Shown piece by piece: positions 39,401 through 48,558 of a stretch of DNA of 64,000 nt (its first letter is position 1; every line of letters begins with the position of its first letter). Origin of the DNA: Drosophila miranda. Its lineage: Eukaryota; Arthropoda; Insecta; Diptera; Drosophilidae. The translations under genes and the position numbers were made by a program. The stretch lies in the NCBI RefSeq assembly GCF_003369915.1, contig NC_046674.1, forward strand, positions 15,500,001 through 15,564,000, read 5' to 3'. The notes under the pieces were generated by a model that saw only the letters and a list, made by a program, of their open reading frames with translations, was not told the DNA's origin and ran no database searches.

Positions 39401-41270
39401 CAGCCAAAAAACATACAGCGGAAAGAAGAGGAGTGGAGAGAAGAGGAGAGGAAGGGTCCGAGGAGTGGCAGTGAAATGCCATGTCCGTGGAGCGTAATCG
39501 ATGCGGCTCACATTAGATTGTTGCCTCGAATTGTGTGGGGACCAGCAGCAGTGCTCAAGTGTTTCTCCACGTCCAAGTCCTGCTCCTGCTCCTGCTCCTG
39601 CTCCCTTCCACCACCTTCCACTGCCACTTTTTATCCCAAGCTGCTGCTTCGTTTATCATTTGCTGTTCACTTGTCGAAATTTTATTGCTGCAATCTTGTT
39701 TGTCGTCGTCGTCTCCATCGTCAAAGGAGAGCGCACGCTGGGGGACATTTGGAAATGCCTTCGTTTCGTGTACATATATATATGTATATATATATATCTC
39801 AACTTAAGGACAGAGGCGTAGCTCTTGACGAATCTGGGACTGTTTCCTGCGAAAGGATATCGCCATCTACGCAACTGGATACTCGATTGCCCCCTCGCTC
39901 TGTCTCTCTCTGTTTCGTGTGTGGACAACAATGTCCAGTCGAGGCTGTTGCTCTGGGTCGCTGGACTCCGTGGAGAGCAGGATATGCGTCTAATAAGCGT
40001 GTGTGTTGAGTAAGCGCATTACGTATACGTAATATATATAATACGAGCGAGTGGTATATATCAACTGTCGAGCAATTTAAAGTGCTCTCTACTCTACCCT
40101 TTCCTTTCCTTTCCTTGCGTTTCCTTTTCTCTCTTTTCCTTCCCTTTAGGTTGGACTTTAAGGTTGTGCTTGAACAACAATGAGAGCAAATATTTCAAGA
40201 AAATTAGTTTCTTTTGTTTTTTCCCCCAAGAGACAGAGACAAAGGGCGGGCCATTTTTTCGCAATCAGCGAAAGGAGCAACCATAAAAAGGCAGAGAGAA
40301 AAAAAATCAATAAAGTGCAGTTAATGCAAGGGATTAAAGATATCTGTGGGAGGAAAGCCGCAGGATAAATGCTATCTTCTAATTAAATGGGAGAACCAAC
40401 TATTTTCCATTTCCTTTCCAAGAATAGAAGCAATCTTCAGGACAGAAATCTATTTTAGTTTCGGCCACATACGAATCCCGCTTAGCATTTATGGCCCAGA
40501 CACGCACAAGGACATGCCACATGCCACATGCCCCACACAGGCAGGCAACAACTACATGTGTCAGCATGAAAGGCAATGAATTGTTTTTATGTGCTAATGT
40601 CCCCCGAAAGTCCGAGACCCGGGCAGGGCATTTCCTTGGGCATTCCCATCACGTAAGGCGATTTGATTTCAATTTTCCCAGATTCAACTATGGCCCTCTA
40701 TCACTTGCCCCCGCCCCCAAATGACTTGGCAGCTTTTGTCGGACACCATTGCGTATGGTTAATATGATTTAAGATAATCGCTGGGAATTTCTGCCACTCG
40801 AAAGAGTGGCACTGAGAGTGGGGGTGTAAATCTCATTTCGGGCCAAACACAATCGTTAAGTCGTTCTGGTTGTAAAATTATATTTTTGCAAATTTAATAA
40901 TTCGAATAATTTCGAATAGAATGATTTCATTGAAGTGGGATTTTCCCATACCTAAAAATAAAGCTCAAAAGTCACCCGTTCGTTCCGCTCCATTGATAAA
41001 TATCTGCGCAAAGCATTGTCGTCATTTATAAGAAATCTTCGCCTTATCACGAGTGGCAGGGCGGAGTGCTAGACGTCTGCCGCCTTTTGATTTCTTCGAG
41101 TGCGTTTAATTGAAAGCCTGCGGGTGTATCTACTAAGTAATCTAATAGATTTCCCACAATCACAGAAAAAACAACAATAGGCCGTTGGAGGAGGTGAACG
41201 ATAGCCGGAGATACCAAATAGGCCAAATAGAAAGCCCTGCCGATAATGCCAATATCTCTCAAATGATAAC
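33500..41270. other. about 7.8 kb without a supported gene inside the protease cluster
   Basis: No protease exon or other coding exon could be recognised. It contains a CA run (33954-33973), ACGAGT repeats near 34340-34368 and three degenerate TATCATTTGG segments near 36520, 36652 and 36727. The long open frames on the minus strand near 34.3-34.8 and 37.9-38.6 kb are low in complexity and lack start or splice support. Confidence 0.5.
33954..33973. repeat. CA microsatellite
   Basis: About ten CA units in intergenic DNA. Confidence 0.85.
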
Positions 41271-41277
41271 CAGAACT

Positions 41278-41586
41278 ACACTGAAAGAAAAATGGCATAG
41301 CTGAAAGAAAAACACTCATGTTTGAGTTAAATATTCGGGTTTTTGATGCAAACATTTATAATTTATATATGAAATATATTTATTTTAAATATGAAAAAAT
41401 GTACTTTAAATTTTAAATATATTTAAAAATATTTAATTTAAATATGGATAATATTTTGTTTAAATATTTTCAGATTGAGGTCAAAATTTAAGTGAAAACA
41501 AGTACACTCTCGCCGCAAATCTATTGGTATACATTTTTAAATTTAAGTGTAAATATTCGATTCTGAGGGCTGTTTTCTCTGAGTGT
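41278..41586. repeat. MITE-like AT-rich element with imperfect terminal inverted repeats
   Basis: The left end ACACTGAAAGAAAA (41278-41291) and the reverse complement of the right end (TTTTCTCTGAGTGT, 41573-41586) match at 12 of 14 positions. The interior is extremely AT-rich with repeated TTTAAAT words and has no coding potential. The size (309 bp) and structure fit a non-autonomous DNA element. No target duplication is visible, and the family is not identified. Confidence 0.4.
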
Positions 41587-41816
41587 GCATACACACATAT
41601 GTACATCCTTTCCGTAGAAAGCGGGAGATAGAAAAATGGCAGGCGTATGCTGCTTATGTTTTTCGAGTTAAAAAGCCCCAACTCACGCGCGCCGATAAGC
41701 GCCAAAAAAAAAAAAGAAAAAAACAAAAAAAATCAAACGTTCGAAATAAACAGAAATGACTTGGTCAAAACACAAGAGGCACGGCACGGCCCGGCAGGCC
41801 ACGGGCAGGGCACTCT

Positions 41817-41869
41817 GATAAGCGATTTATATAAAAAGAACCGTTTGGTCAGTTGGTGGACATTCATTC
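41817..41869 (+). promoter_or_regulatory. GATAAG and TATA of the Jon65Aiii-like gene
   Basis: GATAAG at 41817-41822 sits six bases before TATATAAA at 41828-41835. Candidate initiators are TCAGTT at 41849-41854 (rather close) and TCATTC at 41864-41869, which would leave an 11-nt leader. The arrangement mirrors that of the first protease gene. Confidence 0.65.
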
Positions 41870-41876
41870 GATCATC

Positions 41877-42771
41877 ATGAAAGTGCTCGTAGTCTTCGCT
41901 CTGGCTTTGGCCTCCGCCTCCGCTGGCCTGCTGCCCCAGGTTCTGCCTGTGCATCCCCGTGACCTGCCGGTGGTGCCCTCGATCGAGGGTCGTATCACCA
42001 ACGGCCAGACCGCCTCGGAGGGACAATTCCCCTACCAGGTGGGACTAAGCTTTGGCAGCTCCAGCGGCAGCTGGTGGTGCGGTGGCTCCATCATCGACAA
42101 CTCCTGGGTGCTCACAGCTGCTCACTGCACCAGCGGGTAAGGAAAACTCTTTCTCTCTCAAGCCTTCAAGAGCATTCTGACAAAATATCCTACTGGCTTT
42201 CTTTAGTGCCTCTGATGTGACCATCTACTACGGCGCCACTGTTCGCACCAACGCCAAGCTCACCCAGACCGTCTCCAGCTCCGGCTTTGTGCAGCACGCC
42301 AGCTACAACAGCGTTGTCCTGAGGAACGACATCTCCCTGATCAAGACCCCTGCCGTCAGCTTCACCTCGGACATCAACAAGGTGGCTCTGCCCTCCATTG
42401 CCAGCAGCTACTCGACCTATGCCGGTGACACCGCCATCGCTTCCGGCTGGGGCAAGGACTCCGATGCTGCCACCTCCGTGACCAACACCCTGCAGTACAG
42501 CGACTTCACCGTTGTGACCAACACCGTGTGCTCGAACACCTACGGCTCTCTGATCATCACCAGCAGCGTCATCTGCATTGCCACCCCCAACAAGATCTCC
42601 ACCTGCAACGGCGACTCTGGCGGCCCATTGGTCCAGAAGAGCACCAACCTCCTGATCGGCGTCACCTCCTTCGTGTCGAGCGCTGGCTGCGAGTCCGGCG
42701 CCCCAGCCGGCTTCTCCCGCGTCACCAGCTACCTGGACTGGATCCAGTCCAACAGTGGAGTCTCCTACTAA
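41877..42771 (+). CDS. Jon65Aiii: Jonah-type secreted serine protease (Jon65Aiii-like)
   Basis: Exons are 41877-42136 and 42207-42771, with a 70-nt phase-2 intron after AAHCTSG. They give 274 residues. Signal peptide about 1-16; propeptide with the HPRDLP motif; activation at IEGR39|ITNG; triad His83, Asp128, Ser224; Ser at position 189. An in-frame ATG eight codons earlier (41853) is rejected because it lies at or upstream of the probable transcription start and would put polar residues before the signal peptide. AATAAA is at 42802-42807. The C-terminus ([19 protein letters not shown]) is what I recall for Jon65Aiii. The family is certain, the ortholog name moderately so. It probably digests protein in the midgut lumen with its neighbours. 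Confidence 0.94.
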
Positions 42772-42829
42772 GCAGAGCAGCAGCACTCTTTTTTTTTCCA
42801 AAATAAAAAACCGATTATAATCTATAAAA

Positions 42830-43090
42830 TGTACACGATGGATTTTGTTTTGGGATAATGGGGAGGGGTTCTCAAAGTACCAATATTTTAGGAACTTTTT
42901 TTGATTAGAGTAATTATTGGTAGATAGAATACTTCTGTAGTTCTTATCTTAGTTTCCTCTATCTGCTGTTGTATTTAATCAAAGCACTTGAGAGACTCTG
43001 ATACGTTTCTATAGAATTTCATAATAACAATTATACACACAATAGAATCGGAATTAAGTTACGAGTAGCATTAATTATATTTCTAAGAAA
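42830..43090. other. AT-rich intergenic spacer
   Basis: No gene or clear regulatory element is seen. The upstream part of the LINE-derived fragment may extend into its right end. Confidence 0.5.
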
Positions 43091-43098
43091 TAACACGG

Positions 43099-43565
43099 AG
43101 CAACGATTCATCAACTATAAAAATTGGATTGCCGCCTTTACACTCATCGGTGCTATCCAGCGAAATAATAGCAATACACGAAGCAATCAAAATCTATCTG
43201 AACCGACTCCCAATAATCAATCCTACTAGGCCTCCTCAATCAGAAACCTAATTACCAATCACTTCATTAAGATCATAATAATCTCGATGCCCAGTCACAT
43301 ACGTATAATCCACAACCGACATATCCAGTCCAAACAAACCGACCTCCACACAAAAACCTCTAGCTGGCACCAACAAATGAGCAAACTCTCTTCCACTAAC
43401 CCTCCCCCAAAAAATACTAGTCTAAATCGAAGACACCAAGTCATCATACATAGACTGAGAAAAAATCCAGCACACTATATAACCAAAACTCTAAGAACTG
43501 TAAATACTCCTTCCCTCCATCTCTGTACATATGTACATAATCTGAATGGGTTAAAGGATTAAAGA
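43099..43565 (+). mobile_element. decayed non-LTR retrotransposon (LINE) fragment, RNase H region
   Basis: The plus strand is strongly G-poor: about 10% G against 30% C over 43141-43500, typical of the coding strand of fly LINEs. Three short peptide matches occur in RNase H order, in different frames. The first is IGLPPLHSSVLSSEIIAIHEAI at 43123-43188, the β-strand/helix with the catalytic Glu. The second is DAQS at 43286-43297 just after IKIIII, the second catalytic Asp. The third is LNRRHQVIIHRLR at 43422-43460, a block found after RNase H in LINEs. At least two frame changes and several stops separate them, so the copy is dead and old. RNase H-bearing clades in flies include I and LOA (for example Bilbo and TRIM of the obscura group). 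The exact clade is not determined. Confidence 0.6.
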
Positions 43566-44140
43566 AACTAGCTGAGAAGAGAAAATCCTCCTCACTGTTA
43601 AGCTTCAAGAAAATACTTTCAGTTTTTCAATTGACAAATCTGAAGAATTATCATTGAAATATCACCAAAGATACTTAGAGTGGTACACAATGAAATGTAT
43701 GAAGGATCAAAATGTATTTTGCAAACAAACTGAGACAAACTGCCACAGAAATGCCGACATCTTTTGTTGTATACTTTTCAGTGCTCAAAAAAAAAGAGAA
43801 AAAAATAAAACATATAAAAACATCGATATCAGGAAATTCAATAAAAACCTCAAATTGTTTAGCCCCGTCATAAATTGTAATCTTATTTTAGCACATTGTT
43901 CGATCGTCGAACGAGGTTCGGAGTCGATCACTGAACGATTAGAATACTGGCACTCGCATTCGCATTCGCTGTCCGTTTAATCGCATCAAATCTCTTAAGA
44001 TGCAGAACGATTAAAAGTTCCAGACATCGCGGTGCTCGTATCTGCAAGCTGATAAAATATCCTGCAACTGTGCAAAGACACACTGATTAGGTGGTCAAAT
44101 TTATGATCGAAATAAACGACAGGTGACTAGCCTGATTAGA
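43566..44140. other. intergenic spacer before the 44.2 kb protease
   Basis: No gene is seen. GATAAA at 44051-44056 is the nearest GATA-type site, about 140 nt upstream of the next TATA box. Confidence 0.5.
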
Positions 44141-44146
44141 CCAAAC

Positions 44147-44225
44147 GGGCCATGGGCAATGGGCCATGGGAATGGGCCATGGGAATGGGTATATAATGGG
44201 CAACCAGTCGATGGAATAATCATTC
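44147..44225 (+). promoter_or_regulatory. promoter with GGGCCATGGGAAT tandem repeat, TATA and Inr
   Basis: About two and a half tandem copies of a 13-bp unit, GGGCCATGGGAAT, run from about 44147 to 44189 and abut TATATAAT at 44190-44197. The initiator-like TCATTC is at 44220-44225, 32 nt after the first T of the box. The implied leader is 23 nt. Each unit contains the palindrome CCATGG. Confidence 0.65.
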
Positions 44226-44244
44226 GTTAAACGATCAAACAAAC

Positions 44245-45120
44245 ATGAAAGTTCTAGTAGTTCTCGCTCTGGCTCTGGCCACCGCTTCCGCCGGCGTCTT
44301 GCCCAAGACGTTGCCTGTGCATCCCCGTGACAGAATTGTGAGCCCATCGATCGAGGGTCGCATCACCAACGGCAAGGACGCTGTGGAGAATCAGTTCCCC
44401 TACCAGGTGTCCCTGAACTTTGCGAGCAACAGCGGCGGCTGGTTCTGCGGTGGCTCCATCATTTCCGCCGAGTGGGTCCTCACTGCTGCTCACTGCACCA
44501 GCGGGTAAGTGATCGAGGAATTCGCATGGAACCAATACTAACCGATTTCGCCCTACTTTAGTGCCTCCTCTGTGGTCGTCGGCTATGGTGCTACTGTCCG
44601 CACCTCCCCCAAGTTGACCCAGACTGTCACTAGCTCGAACTTCATCCAGCACGCCAGCTACAACTCGATTGTCCTGCGCAACGACATCTCGCTGATCAAG
44701 ACCCCGGCTGTTGCCTTCACCGCTGCCATCAACAAGGTTGCCCTGCCCGCCATCTCCAGCAGCTACTCGACCTATGCCGGCCAGACCGCCGTCGCCTCCG
44801 GCTTTGGCAAGACCTCCGATGCCTCCACCTCCGTGGCCAGCAATCTGCAGTACGCCGAACTCACCGTCATCGCCAACTCCGTGTGCGAGCAGACCTTCGG
44901 CTCATTGATCGTCACCGATAGGGTCATCTGCGTTGGCACCTACAACGGCGTGTCCACCTGCAACGGCGACTCTGGCGGCCCCCTGGCCCTCGATGGCACC
45001 CAGATTGGTGTCGTCTCTTTCGGCTCCAGCGCTGGCTGCGAGGTCGGCTCCCCCGCTGGCTTCACCCGTGTCACCTACTACTTGGACTGGATCGCGCAAA
45101 ACACTGGAATTTCTGGCTAA
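44245..45120 (+). CDS. Jonah/yip7-type secreted serine protease
   Basis: Exons are 44245-44504 and 44562-45120, with a 57-nt phase-2 intron after AAHCTSG. They give 272 residues. Signal peptide about 1-16, HPRD-containing propeptide, activation at IEGR39|ITNG; triad His83, Asp128 and Ser224 (GDSGGP); Ser at position 189. One residue is unusual: the highly conserved GWG block before the oxyanion region reads GFG (ASGFGKTSD), a Trp141-to-Phe change. The end ([25 protein letters not shown]) resembles what I recall of yip7, but CG10477 is also possible, so no symbol is given. AATAAA is at 45152-45157. It probably arose with the Jon65Aiii-like gene by tandem duplication, since they share signal peptide, propeptide and intron. 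Confidence 0.93.
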
Positions 45121-45179
45121 ATGAAATTCTAGAAAGTTATTCTTTCAATCAAATAAAATGCATTTGAAAAAATCCCGTA

Positions 45180-46150
45180 CTCCATTGCCTATTATCATTA
45201 TTTTACGGATGAATTGTTATATTCTTGGATAGAGAAGTTCTACAAATGTAATTCATAATGCAAGTATCATACTTCTCAATCATTATTCCGAAAGGAACCT
45301 TCGACTGAAATGACTCAGTTATAAGTGTTTCCAATAGCATTAATATTTGAGGGATATGAAATGGTACGAAAACGAATAGATTTCCCCATTTCTGGAACAC
45401 GTAACTCAGAAATAACGAACCCGATTATGAGCTGCTAGTTTTGGCATCTATAAAAACCATAAACTAAATTGGGTTTTAGAAATCAAGACATTCCCGAACA
45501 AAATCCGTTCAGTTTCCATGGAAAGGTGATTTTACACAACCACAAAATGGCATGGAAAATGGAAACACAGCCGTTATATAATTAAATATTCGGTATTTAA
45601 ATAAAAAAGTACTAAAGTTTAATATAAACATAAATGTATGAAGTGGACTTTATAATTTGACCCATATTTAATCTTTAGAAAAAAAAAAAAATACTTTAGT
45701 TTAGAAACCATTTTTGTATCTAAATATGAAAATATTTAATTTAAATTTTAGGTGTATTTATATTTAAAATTCAAGTTTTCTTATTAATTTAACATTTTAG
45801 GGAAAATCGATAGGTACCTGTACTTTTTAAAATCTTAGCTTAAAAAGTATGCATTCTATGAATTCTATATATTTTGAATTCCCCGTAGAGCGTCCAATAA
45901 ATAGAAAACCCAAAATATTCAACCGATAAGAAACGTCCCAGTTCTGTTTTAAACTTGAGAGATATGAGTAATCATGAGAATATGGGGTGTGTCTGGGATT
46001 CCGGAAAAAAATTGGCGTTCTGTACAATTGAGGTGCATTGATATACGGTCGAATAGAGTTATCAGATGGTGGTGAGGAGATTGTAAATTGTAGTCTTAAC
46101 TTGAGGTGAATGCTTTTGAACAGCGGCAATGATATGGTCCGATTCGGAAG
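45180..46150. other. AT-rich intergenic DNA
   Basis: No gene is seen. An AT-rich block with TTTAAAT words at about 45585-45830 resembles the interior of the 41.3 kb MITE-like repeat but lacks recognisable ends. Confidence 0.5.
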
Positions 46151-46155
46151 TCGCC

Positions 46156-46163
46156 TATATAAG
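46156..46163 (+). promoter_or_regulatory. TATA box of Jon65Aii
   Basis: TATATAAG lies 38 nt before the start codon. Transcription would begin near 46187 (ATTCGTT region), leaving a leader of about 14 nt. Confidence 0.75.
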
Positions 46164-46200
46164 CCCCTCAATACCGCCATTGTGCTGATATTCGTTTAAC

Positions 46201-47016
46201 ATGAGAGTGCTTGCAGTTCTAGCTATTGCGGGGATTGCCTTGGCGGCAGCCCTGGAGGAGGCCGTGCCCGTGAAGGACATGCCCGTGGGCAAGAATGTGA
46301 ACGGACGCATCACCATGGGCTATCCGGCGACCGAGGGCAAGGTTCCGTATATTGTGAGCCTGGTTTTTAGCAATGAAATCGGCGCATCTTGGTTCTGCGG
46401 CGGCTCCATCATTGACCACACGTGGGTCCTCACTGCCGCCCACTGCACGCAGGGGGCTAGCTCTGTGAAGATTTCCTATGGCTCCGTGTGGCGCAACCAG
46501 CCGCAGTTCACGCATGTGGTGCAACAGGGGGACATTGTGCAGCACGACGCATACAGCACGACGACCATCAACAATGACATCTCACTCATCCGCACTCCGC
46601 ACGTGGAATTCTCGTCGCTGGTCAATAAGGTGGAGCTGCCCCGCTACGAGGATCGCTACAACAACTACTACGGCTGGTGGGGCCTGCTCTCCGGCTGGGG
46701 GAAGACCTCCGACTCCAGCGGCGTCTCCGATTACCTGAACTGCGTCGACATTCAGATTGCCGACAATTCCGTGTGCGAGGCCCACTACGGCACCACGACC
46801 ATCACGCCCAATCATGTGTGCATCGCCACGCCCGAGAACAAGGGCTCCTGCAGTGGAGATTCCGGTGGTCCCCTGGTCCTGCACGACGGCAATCGCCAGG
46901 TGGCCATTGTGTCCTTTGGCTCTTCTGCTGGCTGTCTGTCGAACAGTCCGAAGGGCATGACTCGCGTCACTTCATACTTGGATTGGATCCGTGACCACAC
47001 GGGCATTTCCTACTAA
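46201..47016 (+). CDS. Jon65Aii: Jonah 65Aii serine protease
   Basis: This intronless gene encodes 271 residues. Signal peptide about 1-17; propeptide with VPVKDMPVG; activation at NGR36|ITMG. The triad is His81 (TAAHC), Asp126 (NNDISLI) and Ser221 (GDSGGP). The position-189 residue is Gly (ENKGSCSGDSGG), unlike the Ser of the intron-bearing Jonahs. The sequence pairs closely with the minus-strand Jon65Ai 0.4 kb away: shared ITMGYPA-EGKVPYIV, DRYNNY-GWW, YLNCVD and ENKG blocks. These two form their own subgroup and lack the intron after the catalytic His. AATAAA at 47019-47024 comes two nt after the stop. It is a gut-type secreted endopeptidase by family. Confidence 0.95.
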   Translation: MRVLAVLAIAGIALAAALEEAVPVKDMPVGKNVNGRITMGYPATEGKVPYIVSLVFSNEIGASWFCGGSIIDHTWVLTAAHCTQGASSVKISYGSVWRNQPQFTHVVQQGDIVQHDAYSTTTINNDISLIRTPHVEFSSLVNKVELPRYEDRYNNYYGWWGLLSGWGKTSDSSGVSDYLNCVDIQIADNSVCEAHYGTTTITPNHVCIATPENKGSCSGDSGGPLVLHDGNRQVAIVSFGSSAGCLSNSPKGMTRVTSYLDWIRDHTGISY

Positions 47017-47093
47017 TCAATAAATGACTTGTGAATGAAAATATAAAGCAGTAAATGCATTCCCATTTCAATCAAGAAACGCTTAAATAAATG

Positions 47094-47284
47094 CTTGAAA
47101 ATGTTGCAGACTTCGATTGGATGTGCGATCCACGTTTACTTGGAAATGACAAGGGGCTTGGCGGCATCGCCCTGCTTGAACACAATCCGGTTGGCGATGC
47201 GATCCAAATCTGGGTGCTGGTCAATATCCCTCACTGTGACAACTGGCATCTCTCTTGTTAAAGTCAGCCGGAAAAAAGTGTGTG
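47094..47284 (-). pseudogene. internally deleted retrocopy of ribosomal protein S19
   Basis: On the minus strand a 37-codon frame (47249 down to 47136) reads MPVVTVRDIDQH joined directly to PDLDRIANRIVFKQ and ending LVISK. The first part matches the N-terminus of animal RPS19 (MPGVTVKDIDQH) and the second its C-terminus (DLDRIANQIVFKQRDAAK...IVISK). About 100 residues in between are gone. Upstream, CTTTTTTCCGGC at about 47267-47278 looks like a 5' TOP leader start, so the copy carries an mRNA-like 5' UTR and no intron. The 7-mer ATAAATG occurs at 47087-47093 and again at 47285-47291, a possible target duplication, but it is AT-rich and could be chance. No poly-A tract remains. It lies between the convergent 3' ends of Jon65Aii and Jon65Ai. 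The name is from memory of the family. Confidence 0.8.
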
Positions 47285-47391
47285 ATAAATGGGGATGGAA
47301 TGGTATCTATTCAGTGACAGAGTCACTTATCCTTCAAATTATGAGCATTAAAACATAGCTCAGATTTTTTTCCATTTAAAGTAATGTTCCC

Positions 47392-48180
47392 TTAGTAAGA
47401 AATTCCAGTGTGATCACGAATCCAGTCCAAGTAGCTGGTGACACGCACCATTCCCTTGGGGCCATTGGACAAGCAGCCGGCGGAGGAGCCAAAGGACACT
47501 ATGCCTACCTGGCGATTGCCGTCGTGGATGACCAGGGGACCGCCGGAGTCGCCGCTGCAGGTGCCCTTGTTCTCGGGAGTTGGAATGCAGATCAGATCGC
47601 CCGAGAAGCTGCCGTAGTAGCTCTCGCACACAGAGTTAGCGCCGATCTGGACATCCACGCAGTTCAAGTACTCGGAGACGCCGACATCGTCGGAGGTCTT
47701 GCCCCACCCGGAGACCAGCGCCCACCAGCCCTGATAGTTGTTGTAGCGATCGTTGTAGCTCGGCAGCTCCACCTTGTTGACCAGCGACCAGAAGTCCACG
47801 TGCGGGGTTCGGATCAGAGAGATGTCGCCGGAACCATGCTCGATGAAGTCGTTGCGTCCTACCCAGTGGGTGTATTGGGCCTGGAGACGCCACAAGGCAC
47901 CGTAGTAGATGGTCACCGATTCCATACCGTCCGTGCAGTGCTTGGCGGTCATGACCCAGGTGTTGCCAATGATGGAGCCACCGCACCAAGTGCCGCCGCC
48001 ATTCTTGCTGAAGCCCAGACCCACAATATAAGGGACCTTGCCCTCGTGCGCCGGATAGCCCATGGTGATGCGCCCCTCAATGGAGCCTTTGCCCACGGGC
48101 ACATCCTTCCAGAACACTGGTTTCTCGAATGCCGACGCGGAGGCAATCACTCCCAAAAGCAGAACCGCCAGCAGCTTCAT
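47392..48180 (-). CDS. Jon65Ai: Jonah 65Ai serine protease
   Basis: This intronless minus-strand gene encodes 262 residues, the length I recall for D. melanogaster Jon65Ai. Signal peptide about 1-17; propeptide FEKPVFWKDVPVGKG; activation at IEGR37|ITMG. The triad is His81, Asp119 (SGDISLI) and Ser212 (GDSGGP). The residue just before the catalytic His is Lys (VMTAKHC instead of TAAHC), and the loop before Asp is shortened (EHGSGDIS). The residue aligned to 189 is Gly. The gene is convergent with Jon65Aii, its closest relative, so an inverted duplication separates them. A TATA box lies at 48232-48225. Confidence 0.95.
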   Translation of the reverse strand: MKLLAVLLLGVIASASAFEKPVFWKDVPVGKGSIEGRITMGYPAHEGKVPYIVGLGFSKNGGGTWCGGSIIGNTWVMTAKHCTDGMESVTIYYGALWRLQAQYTHWVGRNDFIEHGSGDISLIRTPHVDFWSLVNKVELPSYNDRYNNYQGWWALVSGWGKTSDDVGVSEYLNCVDVQIGANSVCESYYGSFSGDLICIPTPENKGTCSGDSGGPLVIHDGNRQVGIVSFGSSAGCLSNGPKGMVRVTSYLDWIRDHTGISY

Positions 48181-48224
48181 TCTGATTCAAATAGTTATTG
48201 GAGGCTACTGAATGATCGCTGGGA

Positions 48225-48232
48225 GTTATATA
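48225..48232 (-). promoter_or_regulatory. TATA box of Jon65Ai
   Basis: On the minus strand it reads TATATAAC, about 45 nt before the start codon. GATAAG on the minus strand (CTTATC at 48444-48449) lies about 210 nt further upstream. Confidence 0.7.
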
Positions 48233-48415
48233 CCATACTTCTCGTTACTGCGCAAAATTTTGCCGGAAATCAATATAAATGTTAAGACCACATAATTTAC
48301 AATATGCAGATAAGCAAAGCCACCATTTTAAAAATTATACAAATGTAAATGTCCGTTTTATCTATGTATATGCCTAAAGAAACTTGACGAAATCTTCAGA
48401 CAATAAATGTTTAGC

Positions 48416-48423
48416 TATCGATA
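48416..48423. promoter_or_regulatory. DRE palindrome TATCGATA (distal copy)
   Basis: A perfect DREF/BEAF-type TATCGATA, part of TATCGATAAG, lies midway between Jon65Ai and tantalus. A further copy exists at 57010-57017 upstream of the CG10472-like gene, so the motif is not unique to this spot. Confidence 0.55.
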
Positions 48424-48558
48424 AGATTTAATCATGTTTTTCCCTTATCAGCTTGAATAAAATGTAATATAATTGAAAATACATATACAAATAACCAATA
48501 CAGATATTTGAAAATAGCAAAGGGCGCACCATTCAAATTCATCGACCTTCCTAACACA

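Noticed and set aside
43141-43500. Mitochondrial insertion to explain the C-rich, G-poor tract
   Set aside because: Fly mitochondrial DNA is far more AT-rich, and no mitochondrial protein could be read. RNase H-type peptide blocks explain the tract better.
47410-48285. 291-codon open frame on the plus strand
   Set aside because: It is the exact antisense shadow of Jon65Ai, created by the codon bias of the real gene, with no domain of its own.
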